Positions 26,219 through 34,975 of a DNA stretch of 64,000 bases are shown here, one piece after another. Within the stretch, counting starts at the first letter, position 1. The number at the start of each line of letters is the position of its first letter. This DNA is from Streptosporangium carneum. GTDB taxonomy: Bacteria; Actinomycetota; Actinomycetes; Streptosporangiales; Streptosporangiaceae. The stretch covers positions 124,001-188,000 of the forward strand of contig NZ_BSEV01000008.1 of NCBI RefSeq assembly GCF_027922005.1. Reading direction: 5' to 3'. The notes beneath the pieces are model-generated. The model was not told where the DNA came from. It saw nothing but the letters and a program-made list of their open reading frames with translations, and did no database searches. A program made the position numbers and the translations under genes.

Positions 26219-27040
26219 ATGCGCGAGGACGGGTCGGACGGTCGGCTCGACGAAGACCTCCACTTCGCCTGGTCCTACGCGGTCGACGCGGCTCCCACCG
26301 GAGACGAGGCGGCAGGCGGCCCGGCCTCCGAGCGCTTCAGAACCTACGCCCGCTTCGTCCTCGACGAGTTCCGCGCGGATCCGGAGCGGATCTCCGCCAT
26401 AGCCGCGGCGGCGAGAGCCCGCCTCGCGGAGCGGGAGGCGGGCGGCGGCAACACCCGCGGCTGGCTCGAAACCGCCAGGCTGGCCGAGATGGCCCTGGAG
26501 ATGCTCCGCCAGGCGGGCGACGACGTCACCGCGGGTCCGGGAGAGCCGTGCCCGCGGAGAGCTGAGGCCGAAAATGCCCGAAAACCAACCGCATACCGGC
26601 ATATAGCCGCATATCGCAGAAGGCTGCGGCGCCTCACCCCGCGGTACTGGTTACGCCGCCGATGGGCGCGGAGGAAGGTTCGCTTCGTCCATCGGCCACC
26701 GGCGACCGACCAGCCCTGCGACGTCCAGCGGATCGACATCCTCCTGGGCGAACGGGAGATCGGCCGCGTTACCTACCAGGTCTGCGACAGCTGCGAGCTG
26801 GGATACATCGCCAGGATCTCGCTCGACCCGAAGCTGCGGGGACGGGGAATCGGCGCACGCGCGCTCGACCTGACCCGCCGGAGATCCCCCGGATTCCGCT
26901 GGTGCGCGAGCGGCCGACACGACACGGACCGGACGTTCTGGCACCGGGTGTCCCGCCGGACAGGAGGTGCTCACACCCGGGCGAGCGCCGATCCTGTCCC
27001 CTGCGAACACATGCGCGGAGACCGGAACCGGCGCGTCTGA
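26219..27040 (+). CDS. protein with C-terminal GNAT-like domain and novel N-terminal part
   Basis: This protein of 273 residues has an acidic helical N-terminus (residues 1-115, with FAWSYAVDAAPTGDEAA and RTYARFVLDEFRADPERISA), a basic Arg/Tyr-rich linker (around YRRRLRRLTPRYWLRRRWAR), and a domain with IGRVTYQVCDSC and LDPKLRGRGIGARAL. The last stretch fits the acetyl-CoA loop R-x-x-G-x-G/A of GNAT enzymes. The ATG has GAAGGAGG 5 nt upstream. The N-terminal part is not one I recognise. It is not an evident operon member. Confidence 0.78.
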   Translation: MREDGSDGRLDEDLHFAWSYAVDAAPTGDEAAGGPASERFRTYARFVLDEFRADPERISAIAAAARARLAEREAGGGNTRGWLETARLAEMALEMLRQAGDDVTAGPGEPCPRRAEAENARKPTAYRHIAAYRRRLRRLTPRYWLRRRWARRKVRFVHRPPATDQPCDVQRIDILLGEREIGRVTYQVCDSCELGYIARISLDPKLRGRGIGARALDLTRRRSPGFRWCASGRHDTDRTFWHRVSRRTGGAHTRASADPVPCEHMRGDRNRRV

Positions 27041-27200
27041 CCCCGTTCTCAGGGTTCTCGGGTCTCCGTCCGATCCCCCGGGAACCCACGGCAGGCCGCC
27101 CGGCGGCCTCGGCTGGACGCGGGACGGTTCGCGGGTGGTGGGCGGCGCGCGGGGGAAGGCTCCCGTTGGATCACCCGGACGACGTCATGGAGGAGAGACG

Positions 27201-28106
27201 ATGTGCCGCGTCATGTCCGTCGCCATCGGATCGGTCGCGCTTGTCCTGCTCGGCGGCCACCGAGCCTGTCCTGCCCGCGTGGAGACGGAGGACGCCTCGG
27301 CCGTGTCGGGCACGGGCGGGCGGCAGCCGGTGGAGCGGCTGCGGGTCAAGGTCCTCCAGAGCCTGCCGCACGATCCCCGCGCCGTCACCCAGGGACTGGA
27401 GATGGCCGGCGGCAGGCTGTACGAGAGCACCGGCGAGTACGGCGAGTCGGTGGTCATGGCCGGGCCCGCGGGGAAGCCGCCCACCGCCCGCGCGCGACTG
27501 TCGGCCCGGCTGTTCGGGGAGGGGATCACCGTCCTGGGGCCGACGCTGTGGCAGATCACCTGGCGCGAGGGCGTCGCCGTCGAACGGGACAGCCGCACCC
27601 TCGCCGAACGCCGCCGCGTCGCCTACACCGGGGAAGGCTGGGGGCTGTGCCACCAGCGACAGGGCGACCGGCTGGTGATGAGCGACGGTTCCGCCCGCCT
27701 CACGTTTCGCGACCCCGTCACGTTCGCCGCGACCGGCACGCTCACCGTGACCGAGCACGGCCAGGCCGTCCCACAGCTCAACGAGCTCGAATGCGTGGGC
27801 CCCGACACCGTCTACGCCAACGTCTACTGGACCGACCGGATCGTGCGGATCGACACCGGCACCGGCGCGGTGACCGGCAGCGTCGACGCCGCCGGCCTGC
27901 TCACCCCGGCGGAAGCCAGGAAGGCGAGCGTCCTGAACGGCATCGCGGCCGTCCCCGGAACCGATGAGTTCCTGCTGACCGGCAAGTCGTGGCCCAGGAT
28001 GTTCCGCGTGCGGTTCGTCCCCGAGGTCGAAGCCGACCGCGGAGACCGCCGGGGTGGCCTTTCGCGAGTTTCACGAGGGCGCGTCCCTGTGGGGCCGGTC
28101 CGCTAG
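27201..28106 (+). CDS. glutaminyl-peptide cyclotransferase-like propeller protein, exported
   Basis: This protein of 301 residues starts with a signal sequence (SVAIGSVALVLLGGHRACPA) and then matches the plant-type glutaminyl cyclotransferase family (five-bladed propeller): LPHDPRAVTQGLEMAGGRLYESTGEYGES, then LWQITWREGVAVERD, and LNELECVGPDTVYANVYWTDRIVRID. These enzymes convert N-terminal Gln to pyroglutamate. ALLGG-x-x-A-C is close to a lipobox (cysteine at about 23), so it could be membrane-tethered. GGAGGAGA precedes the ATG. The stop overlaps the last codon of a small minus-strand frame. Confidence 0.85.
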   Translation: MCRVMSVAIGSVALVLLGGHRACPARVETEDASAVSGTGGRQPVERLRVKVLQSLPHDPRAVTQGLEMAGGRLYESTGEYGESVVMAGPAGKPPTARARLSARLFGEGITVLGPTLWQITWREGVAVERDSRTLAERRRVAYTGEGWGLCHQRQGDRLVMSDGSARLTFRDPVTFAATGTLTVTEHGQAVPQLNELECVGPDTVYANVYWTDRIVRIDTGTGAVTGSVDAAGLLTPAEARKASVLNGIAAVPGTDEFLLTGKSWPRMFRVRFVPEVEADRGDRRGGLSRVSRGRVPVGPVR

Positions 28107-28198
28107 TGACGCCGAGCCCGCCCAGCGGCCATCGCCGCGAGGACCAGTGTGATCGAGACGAGTGCTCCTGAGATCATCGTGACGAGCACCGCGAACAT
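28103..28198 (-). CDS. small single-span membrane peptide, 31 residues
   Basis: This frame starts at ATG with GAGGG 7 nt upstream (an ATG two codons earlier is too close to it). It encodes MFAVLVTMISGALVSITLVL and then a short Ala-rich stretch with a basic end, GRARRH, as in a one-pass peptide with its C-terminus inside. Its stop overlaps the convergent cyclotransferase-like gene. No family recognised. Confidence 0.45.
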   Translation of the reverse strand: MFAVLVTMISGALVSITLVLAAMAAGRARRH

Positions 28199-28495
28199 AC
28201 GCATTCCCTCAAAAAATCGAAACCATAGGCATACGCTCTGCCATGAACGCAGCTCACGGCATAGGTAACGCGAAACACCTCCTCTACCATTCCGTGACCT
28301 GACAACTCCCGCCGCCGCGGAACGGTCCCCGAGCACGGACGCCCCAGTCGCCCGGCGACGCACACCCCCGGCCGTGCCGGAGGAGGCCCGGCGCGAGAAC
28401 GGCCCGCGAGGCCGTTCCGTCCCCGCGAGGAACGACGCTCACCCCGTCGCGGCGCGGGCGGGACGGTGCACCCGGGCGCCCGCCGTCTCGTGGAG
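28199..28495. other. intergenic region
   Basis: These 297 bp lie upstream of the small membrane peptide and downstream of the phosphatase gene. The first 60 bp are AT-richer (TCGAAACCATAGGCATAC) and should hold the peptide's promoter. No gene or hairpin is supported in the rest. Confidence 0.35.
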
Positions 28496-29761
28496 TCATG
28501 GTCGATTCTCCGCCGCCGTGATTTCGCCGGTCAGCAGGGAGCGCGGGTCCAGCCGGTGGCGGATGACGGGGCTGTGCCATTCGGCGATCAGGACGGTGGC
28601 GTCGTCCTGAAGCTGCCCGTTGTGATACTCCATCACGGCGTGGATCAGCCGGCGCAGCGTCTCGGGAACGGGCAGACCGTCGGCGTGGCGGCGGATGACG
28701 AAGTCGACGAAGCGCTCCAGGCCGAACTCCTGGGCGCCGGGGCGGCGCGCCTCGGTGATGCCGTCGGTGTACAGCAGCACCCGGTCACCGGGTTCGAGCT
28801 GCTCCTGGCACATGTGGACCGGCAGGCTCAGGTTCAGCCCCATGGGATGGGCGGGCGGGCACTGCAGGAGGGCGACCCAGCGGCCGTGGCGGATCACCAC
28901 CGGCGGGTGGTGGCCGCGGTTGACCCACCTGAGCCGGCCGGTGGTCATGTCCAGGTCGGCCATGATCGCGGTGACGAAGCGGGTGCTCCTGCCGAACTCG
29001 GTGATCAGAACCCGCTCGATCGCCTCGCTGTTGTCGACCAGGCTCATGCCCTGGCGGCGGTGGTTGCGGCAGGCGGCCATCGCCAGGTTGGCGGTCAGCC
29101 CCGCGGAGGTGTCGTGGCCCATCGCGTCGAAGACGGCCAGGTGCAGCACGTCGCCGGCGATGGCGTAGTCGAAGGCGTCCCCGCCGACCTCGTAGGCCGG
29201 CTCGACGGCCGCGCTGACGGTCACCCTGTGGTTGGCGAAGGTCAGCGGCGGCGTCAGGTTCCACTGCATCTCCGCGGCCACGTTCATCGGCTGGGTGCGC
29301 ACCAGCCGGGCATAGGAGTCGCTGTAGTCGCGCACGCTGACCAGCAGCAACGCCACCATCGAAGCCAGGTGCCACATGCTGCCCCGGGCGACTTGACCGT
29401 TTTCCGCGGAACGGACGCGCAGCACCCCCAGACGGCCGGTGCCGTTCAGCAACGGCACCCACCACTGCTCCGCCTGACCGTCGGCACCCGACCTGGCCAG
29501 CGTGCGCACCTCCTGGTAGGCCCGTCCCGCCAGGGTGCCGTCGATGCGCAGCACGGCCGACTCCTCGCCGGGTCTCTCCCCGTGCCCGGCCAGCGGGCGC
29601 AGCACGTTCTGCTGCAGGTCGGCCAGATAGATCGACACGCCGTGCAGACCCACGCGGGCGGCGTACTCGTCGACCAGGGCAGGCAGTTCCTCCAGCGTCG
29701 TCAGGTGACTGGCCTCCAGCAACCCGACCAGCATCGACTCGACACCGTGAGAGGAGGACAT
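28496..29761 (-). CDS. GAF-domain PP2C/SpoIIE family phosphatase
   Basis: This protein of 421 residues has an N-terminal GAF-like sensor (about 15-150, VDEYAARVGLHGVSIYLADLQQNVLRPL) and a SpoIIE-type phosphatase domain (about 175-400). Acid metal ligands appear in EPAYEVGGDAFDY, FDAMGHDTSAGL and the DDATVLI end. RsbU-like enzymes of this kind dephosphorylate anti-anti-sigma factors in partner-switching systems. No anti-sigma or antagonist gene sits next to it, so its partner lies elsewhere. Confidence 0.93.
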   Translation of the reverse strand: MSSSHGVESMLVGLLEASHLTTLEELPALVDEYAARVGLHGVSIYLADLQQNVLRPLAGHGERPGEESAVLRIDGTLAGRAYQEVRTLARSGADGQAEQWWVPLLNGTGRLGVLRVRSAENGQVARGSMWHLASMVALLLVSVRDYSDSYARLVRTQPMNVAAEMQWNLTPPLTFANHRVTVSAAVEPAYEVGGDAFDYAIAGDVLHLAVFDAMGHDTSAGLTANLAMAACRNHRRQGMSLVDNSEAIERVLITEFGRSTRFVTAIMADLDMTTGRLRWVNRGHHPPVVIRHGRWVALLQCPPAHPMGLNLSLPVHMCQEQLEPGDRVLLYTDGITEARRPGAQEFGLERFVDFVIRRHADGLPVPETLRRLIHAVMEYHNGQLQDDATVLIAEWHSPVIRHRLDPRSLLTGEITAAENRP

Positions 29762-29942
29762 CGGTCACCCCCGTCCGCGTCGTGACCGCCAGGGTGGGCC
29801 GTGAACCACTCGACCGGCCGTCGCCTCCTACCCAGGCATTGCCCATCTCCTCAGATCGAAACACGCCCTCGACCACCACGGCGGCGAGCACAGCGGGAGG
29901 AGGGAGCCTTCCTGCGGCGCTCCCGGGAAAGGCGACGCCCGC

Positions 29943-30008
29943 GAAAAGACGCCTCCGGAAAAGACGTCCAGAAAAAGACGCTCCCGAAAAGACGCTCCGG
30001 AAAAGACG
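29943..30008. repeat. five-copy 14-15 bp tandem repeat
   Basis: GAAAAGACG recurs at 29943, 29958, 29972 (with one extra A), 29986 and 30000, joined by CTCCG-like spacers. On the chitinase strand each copy gives a CGTCTTTTC T-run, right after the chitinase terminator hairpin. Confidence 0.85.
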
Positions 30009-30039
30009 AGAGGGGACGGGTGATGACCCGTCCCCTCTC
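30008..30039 (-). terminator. chitinase transcription terminator
   Basis: GAGAGGGGACGGGT and ACCCGTCCCCTCTC form a perfect 14-bp stem around GATG. It lies 41 nt past the chitinase stop and is followed, on the minus strand, by GTCTTTT and four more T-runs. This is a classical intrinsic terminator, rare in such GC-rich DNA. Confidence 0.88.
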
Positions 30040-30080
30040 CTCCGCGGCTGTCAGAGGTCCGCGGTTCCCCTACGCGGCTG

Positions 30081-31736
30081 TCAGAAGCCCGCGGTGATCT
30101 TGGTGAACTCCCACTCGGCCTGCGGGACGCCGCCGCCGTTGACCCGGTCACGGTTGACCGCCCAGAAGGAGAACCTGGTCAGCCCCTTGGCGATGGCCCA
30201 GTCACGGATCTTGGTCCACTGGGCCGGGGTGGTCGTCTCGTTGTTGTCGGACTTACCGTTCATGCCGGAGATGCCCATGTGAGCGTAGGCCTCGGCGTCG
30301 CTCCAGCCGAACGCGCTCTTCAGCGAGCTCTTCAGCCCCTCGGAGGCGTTGACCGTGTCCTGGTACATCTCGGTGCCGCTGAAGTTGAACGGCATGATCG
30401 TGTAGTTGTCGATCGGGACGTTCAGTTCCTTGGCCCGGTTGACCAGCCGGACACCCGCGGCGCTCAGGGCCGTCTTGAACGTCGGGATCGTGACGACGAT
30501 CTTCACGTTCGGGTTGTTCTGCCGGACGATCTTCAGACCGTTGAGGATGCGGTCCTGGACGGTGTAGTTCTCGAACTCGTCGGTGTTCTCGATGTCGAAG
30601 TCGACCACCGCCGGGCCGAGCGCGGTGATGACCTTCTGCACGGCGCCGGCGAAGGCCTCAGGGGTGGAGCAGTTCGGGCCGAGCTTGTTGCCGCTCCAGC
30701 CGCCGAAGGAGATCTCGACGCTGCCGCCCTTGGACTTGATCGTGTTGATCGCGGTCTGGTCGGAGCCGCCGGTCAGCGGACGCTGGCCGTCCCACGCCGG
30801 GTTGCAGCCGTTCTGGGCGAGGATGAAGGCCATCGTGAAGGCCTTGACGCCGGTCGCGTCCATCACCGTGCCGGGGTTGGGCGGGTTGCCCCAGCCCATG
30901 TACAGGTACGGGGCGCCGGGCAGCCTGGGCGACTGGGGGCAGCCGGTGGTGGTGGCGCTCACGTCGCGGCCCGCCGACTCGCCGTTGGAGTTGTAGGCCT
31001 TGATCGTGTAGGTGTGCGTCTCGCAGGCGCCGAGACTCGAGATGGTGGCGTTGGTCCCGGTGACCTGCGTCCGCTGCGTGGCGCCCTCGTAGACGCGGTA
31101 GCCGGTCACGGTGCCGCTGGAAGCGCCCCAGGTCAGGATGATGCTGCTGCTGGTCGTGGTCGCCGAGGCCGTGCCGGGCTGGCCGGGCGCGCCGTTGTCG
31201 CCCTGCGTGGTCCCGGTGACCGGCGCGCTGGGCTCCGAACGGTTGCCTGCGGCGTCACGGGCGCGCACGGTGTAGGTGTAGCTCGTCGAGGCGGCCAGAC
31301 CCGAGTCGGTGTGGCTGGTGCCGGTGACGGTGGTCACCAGGGTCGTGCCGCGGTACACCTCGTAGCCGGTCACGCCGACGTTGTCGGTGGAGGCGTCCCA
31401 GGCCAGCGAGACGCTGCTGGAGGTGGTTCCGGTGACGCGCAGGTTGCCCGGGGTCGAGGGGGGCGTGGGGTCGGTCGGGCCGCCCGTGCTGACCTTCCAC
31501 AGGGCCGGGACCCGGTCGGGCTCCCAGCCGGGCAGAGAGGTGTGGCTCTGCAGGCACTGGTAGTTGACGCCGTTGTGGGTGACCACGGTGCCCGCCGTGT
31601 AGGCGGTGTAGGGGGCCCACGCGGCCGCGGCGGCTTGGACGCTCGCCTGCCGCGCGCCGGCTTCGGCCAGCGCCGGGGCGCCCGCGCCCGTCACGAAGAC
31701 GGCTAAGAGCGCGAGGATGAGGACACGAAATCTCAC
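30081..31736 (-). CDS. secreted modular GH18 chitinase
   Basis: This endo-type chitinase has 551 residues. Modules in order: signal peptide (1-30), a CBM5/12 chitin-binding module (about 41-81, WAPYTAYTAGTVVTHNGVNY...LPGWEPDRVPALWK), two fibronectin III modules (about 95-177 and 185-265), and a GH18 barrel (274-551). The catalytic motif is D379-F-D381-I-E383 (general form DxDxE), with E383 as acid. Start is GTG with GGAAGTG upstream. The palindrome 230 bp upstream probably controls it by an amino-sugar signal. The strong terminator and repeats mark the 3' end. Confidence 0.96.
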   Translation of the reverse strand: MRFRVLILALLAVFVTGAGAPALAEAGARQASVQAAAAAWAPYTAYTAGTVVTHNGVNYQCLQSHTSLPGWEPDRVPALWKVSTGGPTDPTPPSTPGNLRVTGTTSSSVSLAWDASTDNVGVTGYEVYRGTTLVTTVTGTSHTDSGLAASTSYTYTVRARDAAGNRSEPSAPVTGTTQGDNGAPGQPGTASATTTSSSIILTWGASSGTVTGYRVYEGATQRTQVTGTNATISSLGACETHTYTIKAYNSNGESAGRDVSATTTGCPQSPRLPGAPYLYMGWGNPPNPGTVMDATGVKAFTMAFILAQNGCNPAWDGQRPLTGGSDQTAINTIKSKGGSVEISFGGWSGNKLGPNCSTPEAFAGAVQKVITALGPAVVDFDIENTDEFENYTVQDRILNGLKIVRQNNPNVKIVVTIPTFKTALSAAGVRLVNRAKELNVPIDNYTIMPFNFSGTEMYQDTVNASEGLKSSLKSAFGWSDAEAYAHMGISGMNGKSDNNETTTPAQWTKIRDWAIAKGLTRFSFWAVNRDRVNGGGVPQAEWEFTKITAGF

Positions 31737-32195
31737 GTCACACTTCCGGGGGTTGGGGGGTGAAAGCTCTGGCAGGCCTGCGGCTGCCCTCGCGAGCGAA
31801 AGCGGCCACAGACCGGGGTGCACATCCGCCGGGCCCTGCCGCACCGAGATCACGTCGGCACCGCTTGGCCGGCATGTGGAACGAATGAGGCCGCGTTTAC
31901 ACGAGCACAGGGAGCGGCCTCGTTGAGTGTGAGGGAGCAGGATGACGCCCCCACACCTCCTTTTCCATTAGGAAACTTTCCTAATAGATTCGGATTGTAA
32001 TCTCGCCTTCAGGAGCCCGCAAGAGCCCACGGCGACCCCGTTCACAAGACTCCTTCGCCGTTCTCGACAACAGGAGTAAAGCAGGCGGCCCGCGACCAGC
32101 CGGACGTCCTCGCCTCGGTCGGCGTCACCGGCGTGAACACCCCGACGGCCGGCGCGCGCTTCGACCATCAAGCACGCGCCGGCCGAAGAAACAGG
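31737..32195. promoter_or_regulatory. chitinase upstream region
   Basis: These 459 bp hold no supported gene. The AT-rich section at 31960-32000 carries the 19-bp palindrome described separately and is the best promoter site. The 230 bp between it and the chitinase start would be a long leader. Confidence 0.45.
31967..31985. promoter_or_regulatory. palindromic operator upstream of the chitinase
   Basis: ATTAGGAAACTTTCCTAAT is a perfect palindrome with 9-bp arms around one C. From memory it resembles operators of chitosan- and chitin-related genes bound by ROK-family repressors of the CsnR kind in Streptomyces; this match needs checking. Confidence 0.7.
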
Positions 32196-32777
32196 TCAGG
32201 AGGACTGACCGGTCCCCTGCTCCGCGCCGTTGCCGGTGCCGCCGAAACCCCTGTGGCCGCCTCGCGGCCCGCCGCCGAGCAGCCCCGCGCGCTGCGCCTT
32301 GAGGACGGCGTCGGCCTCGGCCTGGGTGAGGGTGCCCGCGGAGACGGCCGCCTTGAGCCGCTCACTCAGGGCGGACTCGGCCTCGGTCGCACGCTGCTGC
32401 CGCAGCGTGTTCAGGGCCGTGGTGACCTTCTCCGCGGTGACGCCGAGCTTGGCGGCCAGGGCCTGGGCCAGCTGCCCCTGGTCGCCCCGCCGCCCGTCTC
32501 CGGACGGGCGGCCGCCGGCCGTACGGATCTCCTCCAGGGCCGTGGTGATCTTCTGCTCGTCGACGCCGAGCAGTTCGGCGAGCTTGGCGGCCATCTGGCC
32601 GCGGTCGCCGCCGTGCGGCCCGCGCCGCCCGGCGTCGGACGGAGCGTCGGGACCGGTGGAGGCGGTCGCGGACGGCGCGGGCGTCGGGTCGGCCCAGGCC
32701 ACCACCGGGGCGAGCAGTCCGCCGGCCACGGCGGCGCCGATCCCGGCGACGACGGCAAGACGCTTGGTGCGGTTCAT
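32196..32777 (-). CDS. small secreted protein with two helical repeats
   Basis: This protein of 193 residues has a signal peptide (KRLAVVAGIGAAVAGGLLAPVVAWA). Two related units follow, LAELLGVDEQKITTALEEI and LAAKLGVTAEKVTTALNTL, each in a Gly/Arg-rich setting, then a coiled stretch (ESALSERLKAAVSAGTLTQ...AVLKAQR) and a Gly-rich tail. The layout recalls periplasmic or cell-wall helical proteins of actinobacteria. The ATG has AAGGAG 6 nt upstream. Function unknown. Confidence 0.8.
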   Translation of the reverse strand: MNRTKRLAVVAGIGAAVAGGLLAPVVAWADPTPAPSATASTGPDAPSDAGRRGPHGGDRGQMAAKLAELLGVDEQKITTALEEIRTAGGRPSGDGRRGDQGQLAQALAAKLGVTAEKVTTALNTLRQQRATEAESALSERLKAAVSAGTLTQAEADAVLKAQRAGLLGGGPRGGHRGFGGTGNGAEQGTGQSS

Positions 32778-32888
32778 GGCACTCCTTCGGTCGATTCTCG
32801 ATGGATCCGCCACCGAGAATCGGCCGACCTCATGAGACGTCCCTGGTGCCGAACTGAGAATCCGATGAGGAAGCGCGGCCGGGCACGC

Positions 32889-33773
32889 TCAGACGATCGG
32901 GGGGCGACCGGCGCGGGTCAGCCGCAGCACGGTGGTCCAGGACATCGGCCGGCGCTGTCCGTGTCCGCCCTTGATGCCCTCCCACAGTCCACGGGCCCAG
33001 ACGGCGAGGTTCGCACGGGACCGGATCCGAACGACGCTGAGCAGCGTCCAGGTCGCCAGGTACACGGGGACCAGGGGGGCGGGCAGGCGGCGGTAGGCGA
33101 GCCAGACGCGGTTGCGGGCGACGAGGCGGTAGAAGGTGGCGTGCCGGGCGGGGTCGGTGGCCGGATGGTGGATGACGATGTCGGGCGCGTACCAGCCGGT
33201 GCGTCCGAGGTCCCACAGCCTCCAGCTCAGGTCGATGCCCTCGTGGAAGAGGAAGAAGCGGCCGGGCCAGCCGCCGGCCCGCTCGTAGTCGGCGCGGCGT
33301 ACGAGGATCACGCCTTCGGCCATGACGGTGATGGTGCCGGGCCGGGTGGCGTCGCCCGCGCGCAGGCGCGGGACCCAACGGCGCAGGGTGACGCCGGTGT
33401 CGGGGTCGGCGATGCGGGGTTGGATGTAGGCGGCCTCGGGGTGACGGCGGGCTTCGGCGACGAGCCTGGCGAGAATGTCGGGAGCGGGCAGGACGGCGTC
33501 GTTGTCGAAGAAGAACACGAACTCGCCGCAGCCCGGACCGGACAGCGCGTCGGCGCCGACGTTGCGGCCCTGGGGAATGCCTTCGTTGACGGGCAGGGTC
33601 ACGGTGCGCACGCCGGCGGGCACATGGTCGGGTTCGACCCCGTTGCCCACGACGACCACACGCAGGTCGACGTCCTGCTGGGCGAGGAGGGAGTCCATCG
33701 CCTGCGGGAACGCGACAGGCCGATCGTTCATGGTGAGGACCACCACGTCGACGGTGGTCTTCGGGCTGGTCAT
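32889..33773 (-). CDS. glycosyltransferase family 2
   Basis: This GT-A glycosyltransferase of 294 residues starts TVDVVVLTMNDRPVAFPQAMDSLLAQ, with the nucleotide-binding FFFDNDAVLPAP (DxD-like DND) and the acceptor-site region FLFHEGIDLSWRLWDLGR. A C-terminal helix could lie on the membrane. GGGAG precedes the ATG; a start 102 bp upstream in frame is possible. It stands alone, so the glycan cannot be named. Confidence 0.9.
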   Translation of the reverse strand: MTSPKTTVDVVVLTMNDRPVAFPQAMDSLLAQQDVDLRVVVVGNGVEPDHVPAGVRTVTLPVNEGIPQGRNVGADALSGPGCGEFVFFFDNDAVLPAPDILARLVAEARRHPEAAYIQPRIADPDTGVTLRRWVPRLRAGDATRPGTITVMAEGVILVRRADYERAGGWPGRFFLFHEGIDLSWRLWDLGRTGWYAPDIVIHHPATDPARHATFYRLVARNRVWLAYRRLPAPLVPVYLATWTLLSVVRIRSRANLAVWARGLWEGIKGGHGQRRPMSWTTVLRLTRAGRPPIV

Positions 33774-34111
33774 CACGTCTCCCGTACGGGTGAGGCGCTC
33801 GGCGCGCAGGAGCGGTGCCGTCTGCCGGGGGACGGGCAAAGTGCTCTTGTCACGTTCCGTTCGTCTTGACGTCATGCGCTCGCCGTCTTCCCGGCCTACC
33901 TTAGCGCCGCTTCAACCGCACGATCGCCCAGACCGCCTCCGAGGCCGTGCCCGCCCTCACCTCGGCGTCCTCGCCATCGGCGTCAGCGCGCTCGTGCCGC
34001 CGCCGAACAGGAACTCCACCAGCCGCCTGCGCCTCCTCGCGGGGACGCCGGCGGCCGGAGTTCACGGACGGCGCGGGGTTCCGTCCGCCCGCCGCGCGCG
34101 GCGGCGCACCG
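33774..34111. other. intergenic region, possible decayed sequence
   Basis: These 338 bp have no supported gene. Some short frames look protein-like, for example a minus-strand end reading SEAVWAIVRLKRR before TAA, but none has a start or a known domain. Confidence 0.35.
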
Positions 34112-34975
34112 TCATGGCCGCGTCCTCACCACCGCGCGGACCAGGCGGCACGCGTCGGCGCACTGCAGCGCGTCGTGCCGCCGCCAGAGCGCGGGGTCTA
34201 CCGCCTCCTGCTCCCGGACGTGCTCGGCCACGTCCAGGTGGTGGTCCGCCAGCTTCGCCGACAGCTCCTCGGGGGCGAAGAGACTCAGCCAGGGCTCACC
34301 CCGCTCGGCCGCCGCGGCCATGGCCATCTGGGCGTAGGCCTCCCCCTTCTCGTCACGGAGAACGGGCGAGAGCGCGTACTCCATGATCAGCTCGGTGCCG
34401 GGGGCCAGACGGCCGATCTCCGCGAGCGTGGCGACGACGGCCTGGTCGGTCAGGTACATGCTGACGCCCAGCCAGCTCACCAGGGCGGGCTTGGCGGGGT
34501 CGAACCCGCAGGCGACGAGCCGGTCGACGAGGGCGTCGGTCTCGAAGTCGACCCCGACGAAGGCCAGCGCCTCCGGCGGGGTGATCCCCGCCTCCGCCAG
34601 CAGGCCGCGCTTCCAGCGCTGGGTGGCCGGATGGTCGACTTCGAAAACGGCGACCTGACCGGTCAGCGGGGAACGGTGGGCGAAGGTGTCCAGTCCCGCG
34701 CCGAGGATCACGTACTGGGTCACGCCCAGTCCGGCCAGCTCCGTCAGGCGGCGTTCGGCGTAGTGGCTGCGGATGGTGACCTGCGCCCGGACGCCCGACA
34801 GGATGAGGTGGTCGCCGTAGGCACGGTGGTAGCCGATCAGCTCCTCGGCGCCGTCCCCCAGCAGCGCGTGCGCGACGGTGTCCTCGAAGATGAAGGGTTC
34901 GCGGTCCACCAGCAGGTGTGCCGCGCGGCCTGCCGCCGCCATGAGCGCGGTCCGGCTGGGCTCTTCGTCATTCAT
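34112..34975 (-). CDS. SAM-dependent methyltransferase (leucine carboxyl methyltransferase type)
   Basis: This class I methyltransferase of 287 residues fits the actinobacterial O-methyltransferase group of the LCMT family: SRTALMAAAGRAAHLLVDREPFIFEDTVA at the start, the SAM loop VTQYVILGAGLDTFAHRSP, then VFEVDHPATQRWKR and the LVSWLGVSMYLT block. The substrate is often a carboxyl or hydroxyl group of a secondary metabolite. It is not in an evident cluster. Confidence 0.92.
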   Translation of the reverse strand: MNDEEPSRTALMAAAGRAAHLLVDREPFIFEDTVAHALLGDGAEELIGYHRAYGDHLILSGVRAQVTIRSHYAERRLTELAGLGVTQYVILGAGLDTFAHRSPLTGQVAVFEVDHPATQRWKRGLLAEAGITPPEALAFVGVDFETDALVDRLVACGFDPAKPALVSWLGVSMYLTDQAVVATLAEIGRLAPGTELIMEYALSPVLRDEKGEAYAQMAMAAAAERGEPWLSLFAPEELSAKLADHHLDVAEHVREQEAVDPALWRRHDALQCADACRLVRAVVRTRP

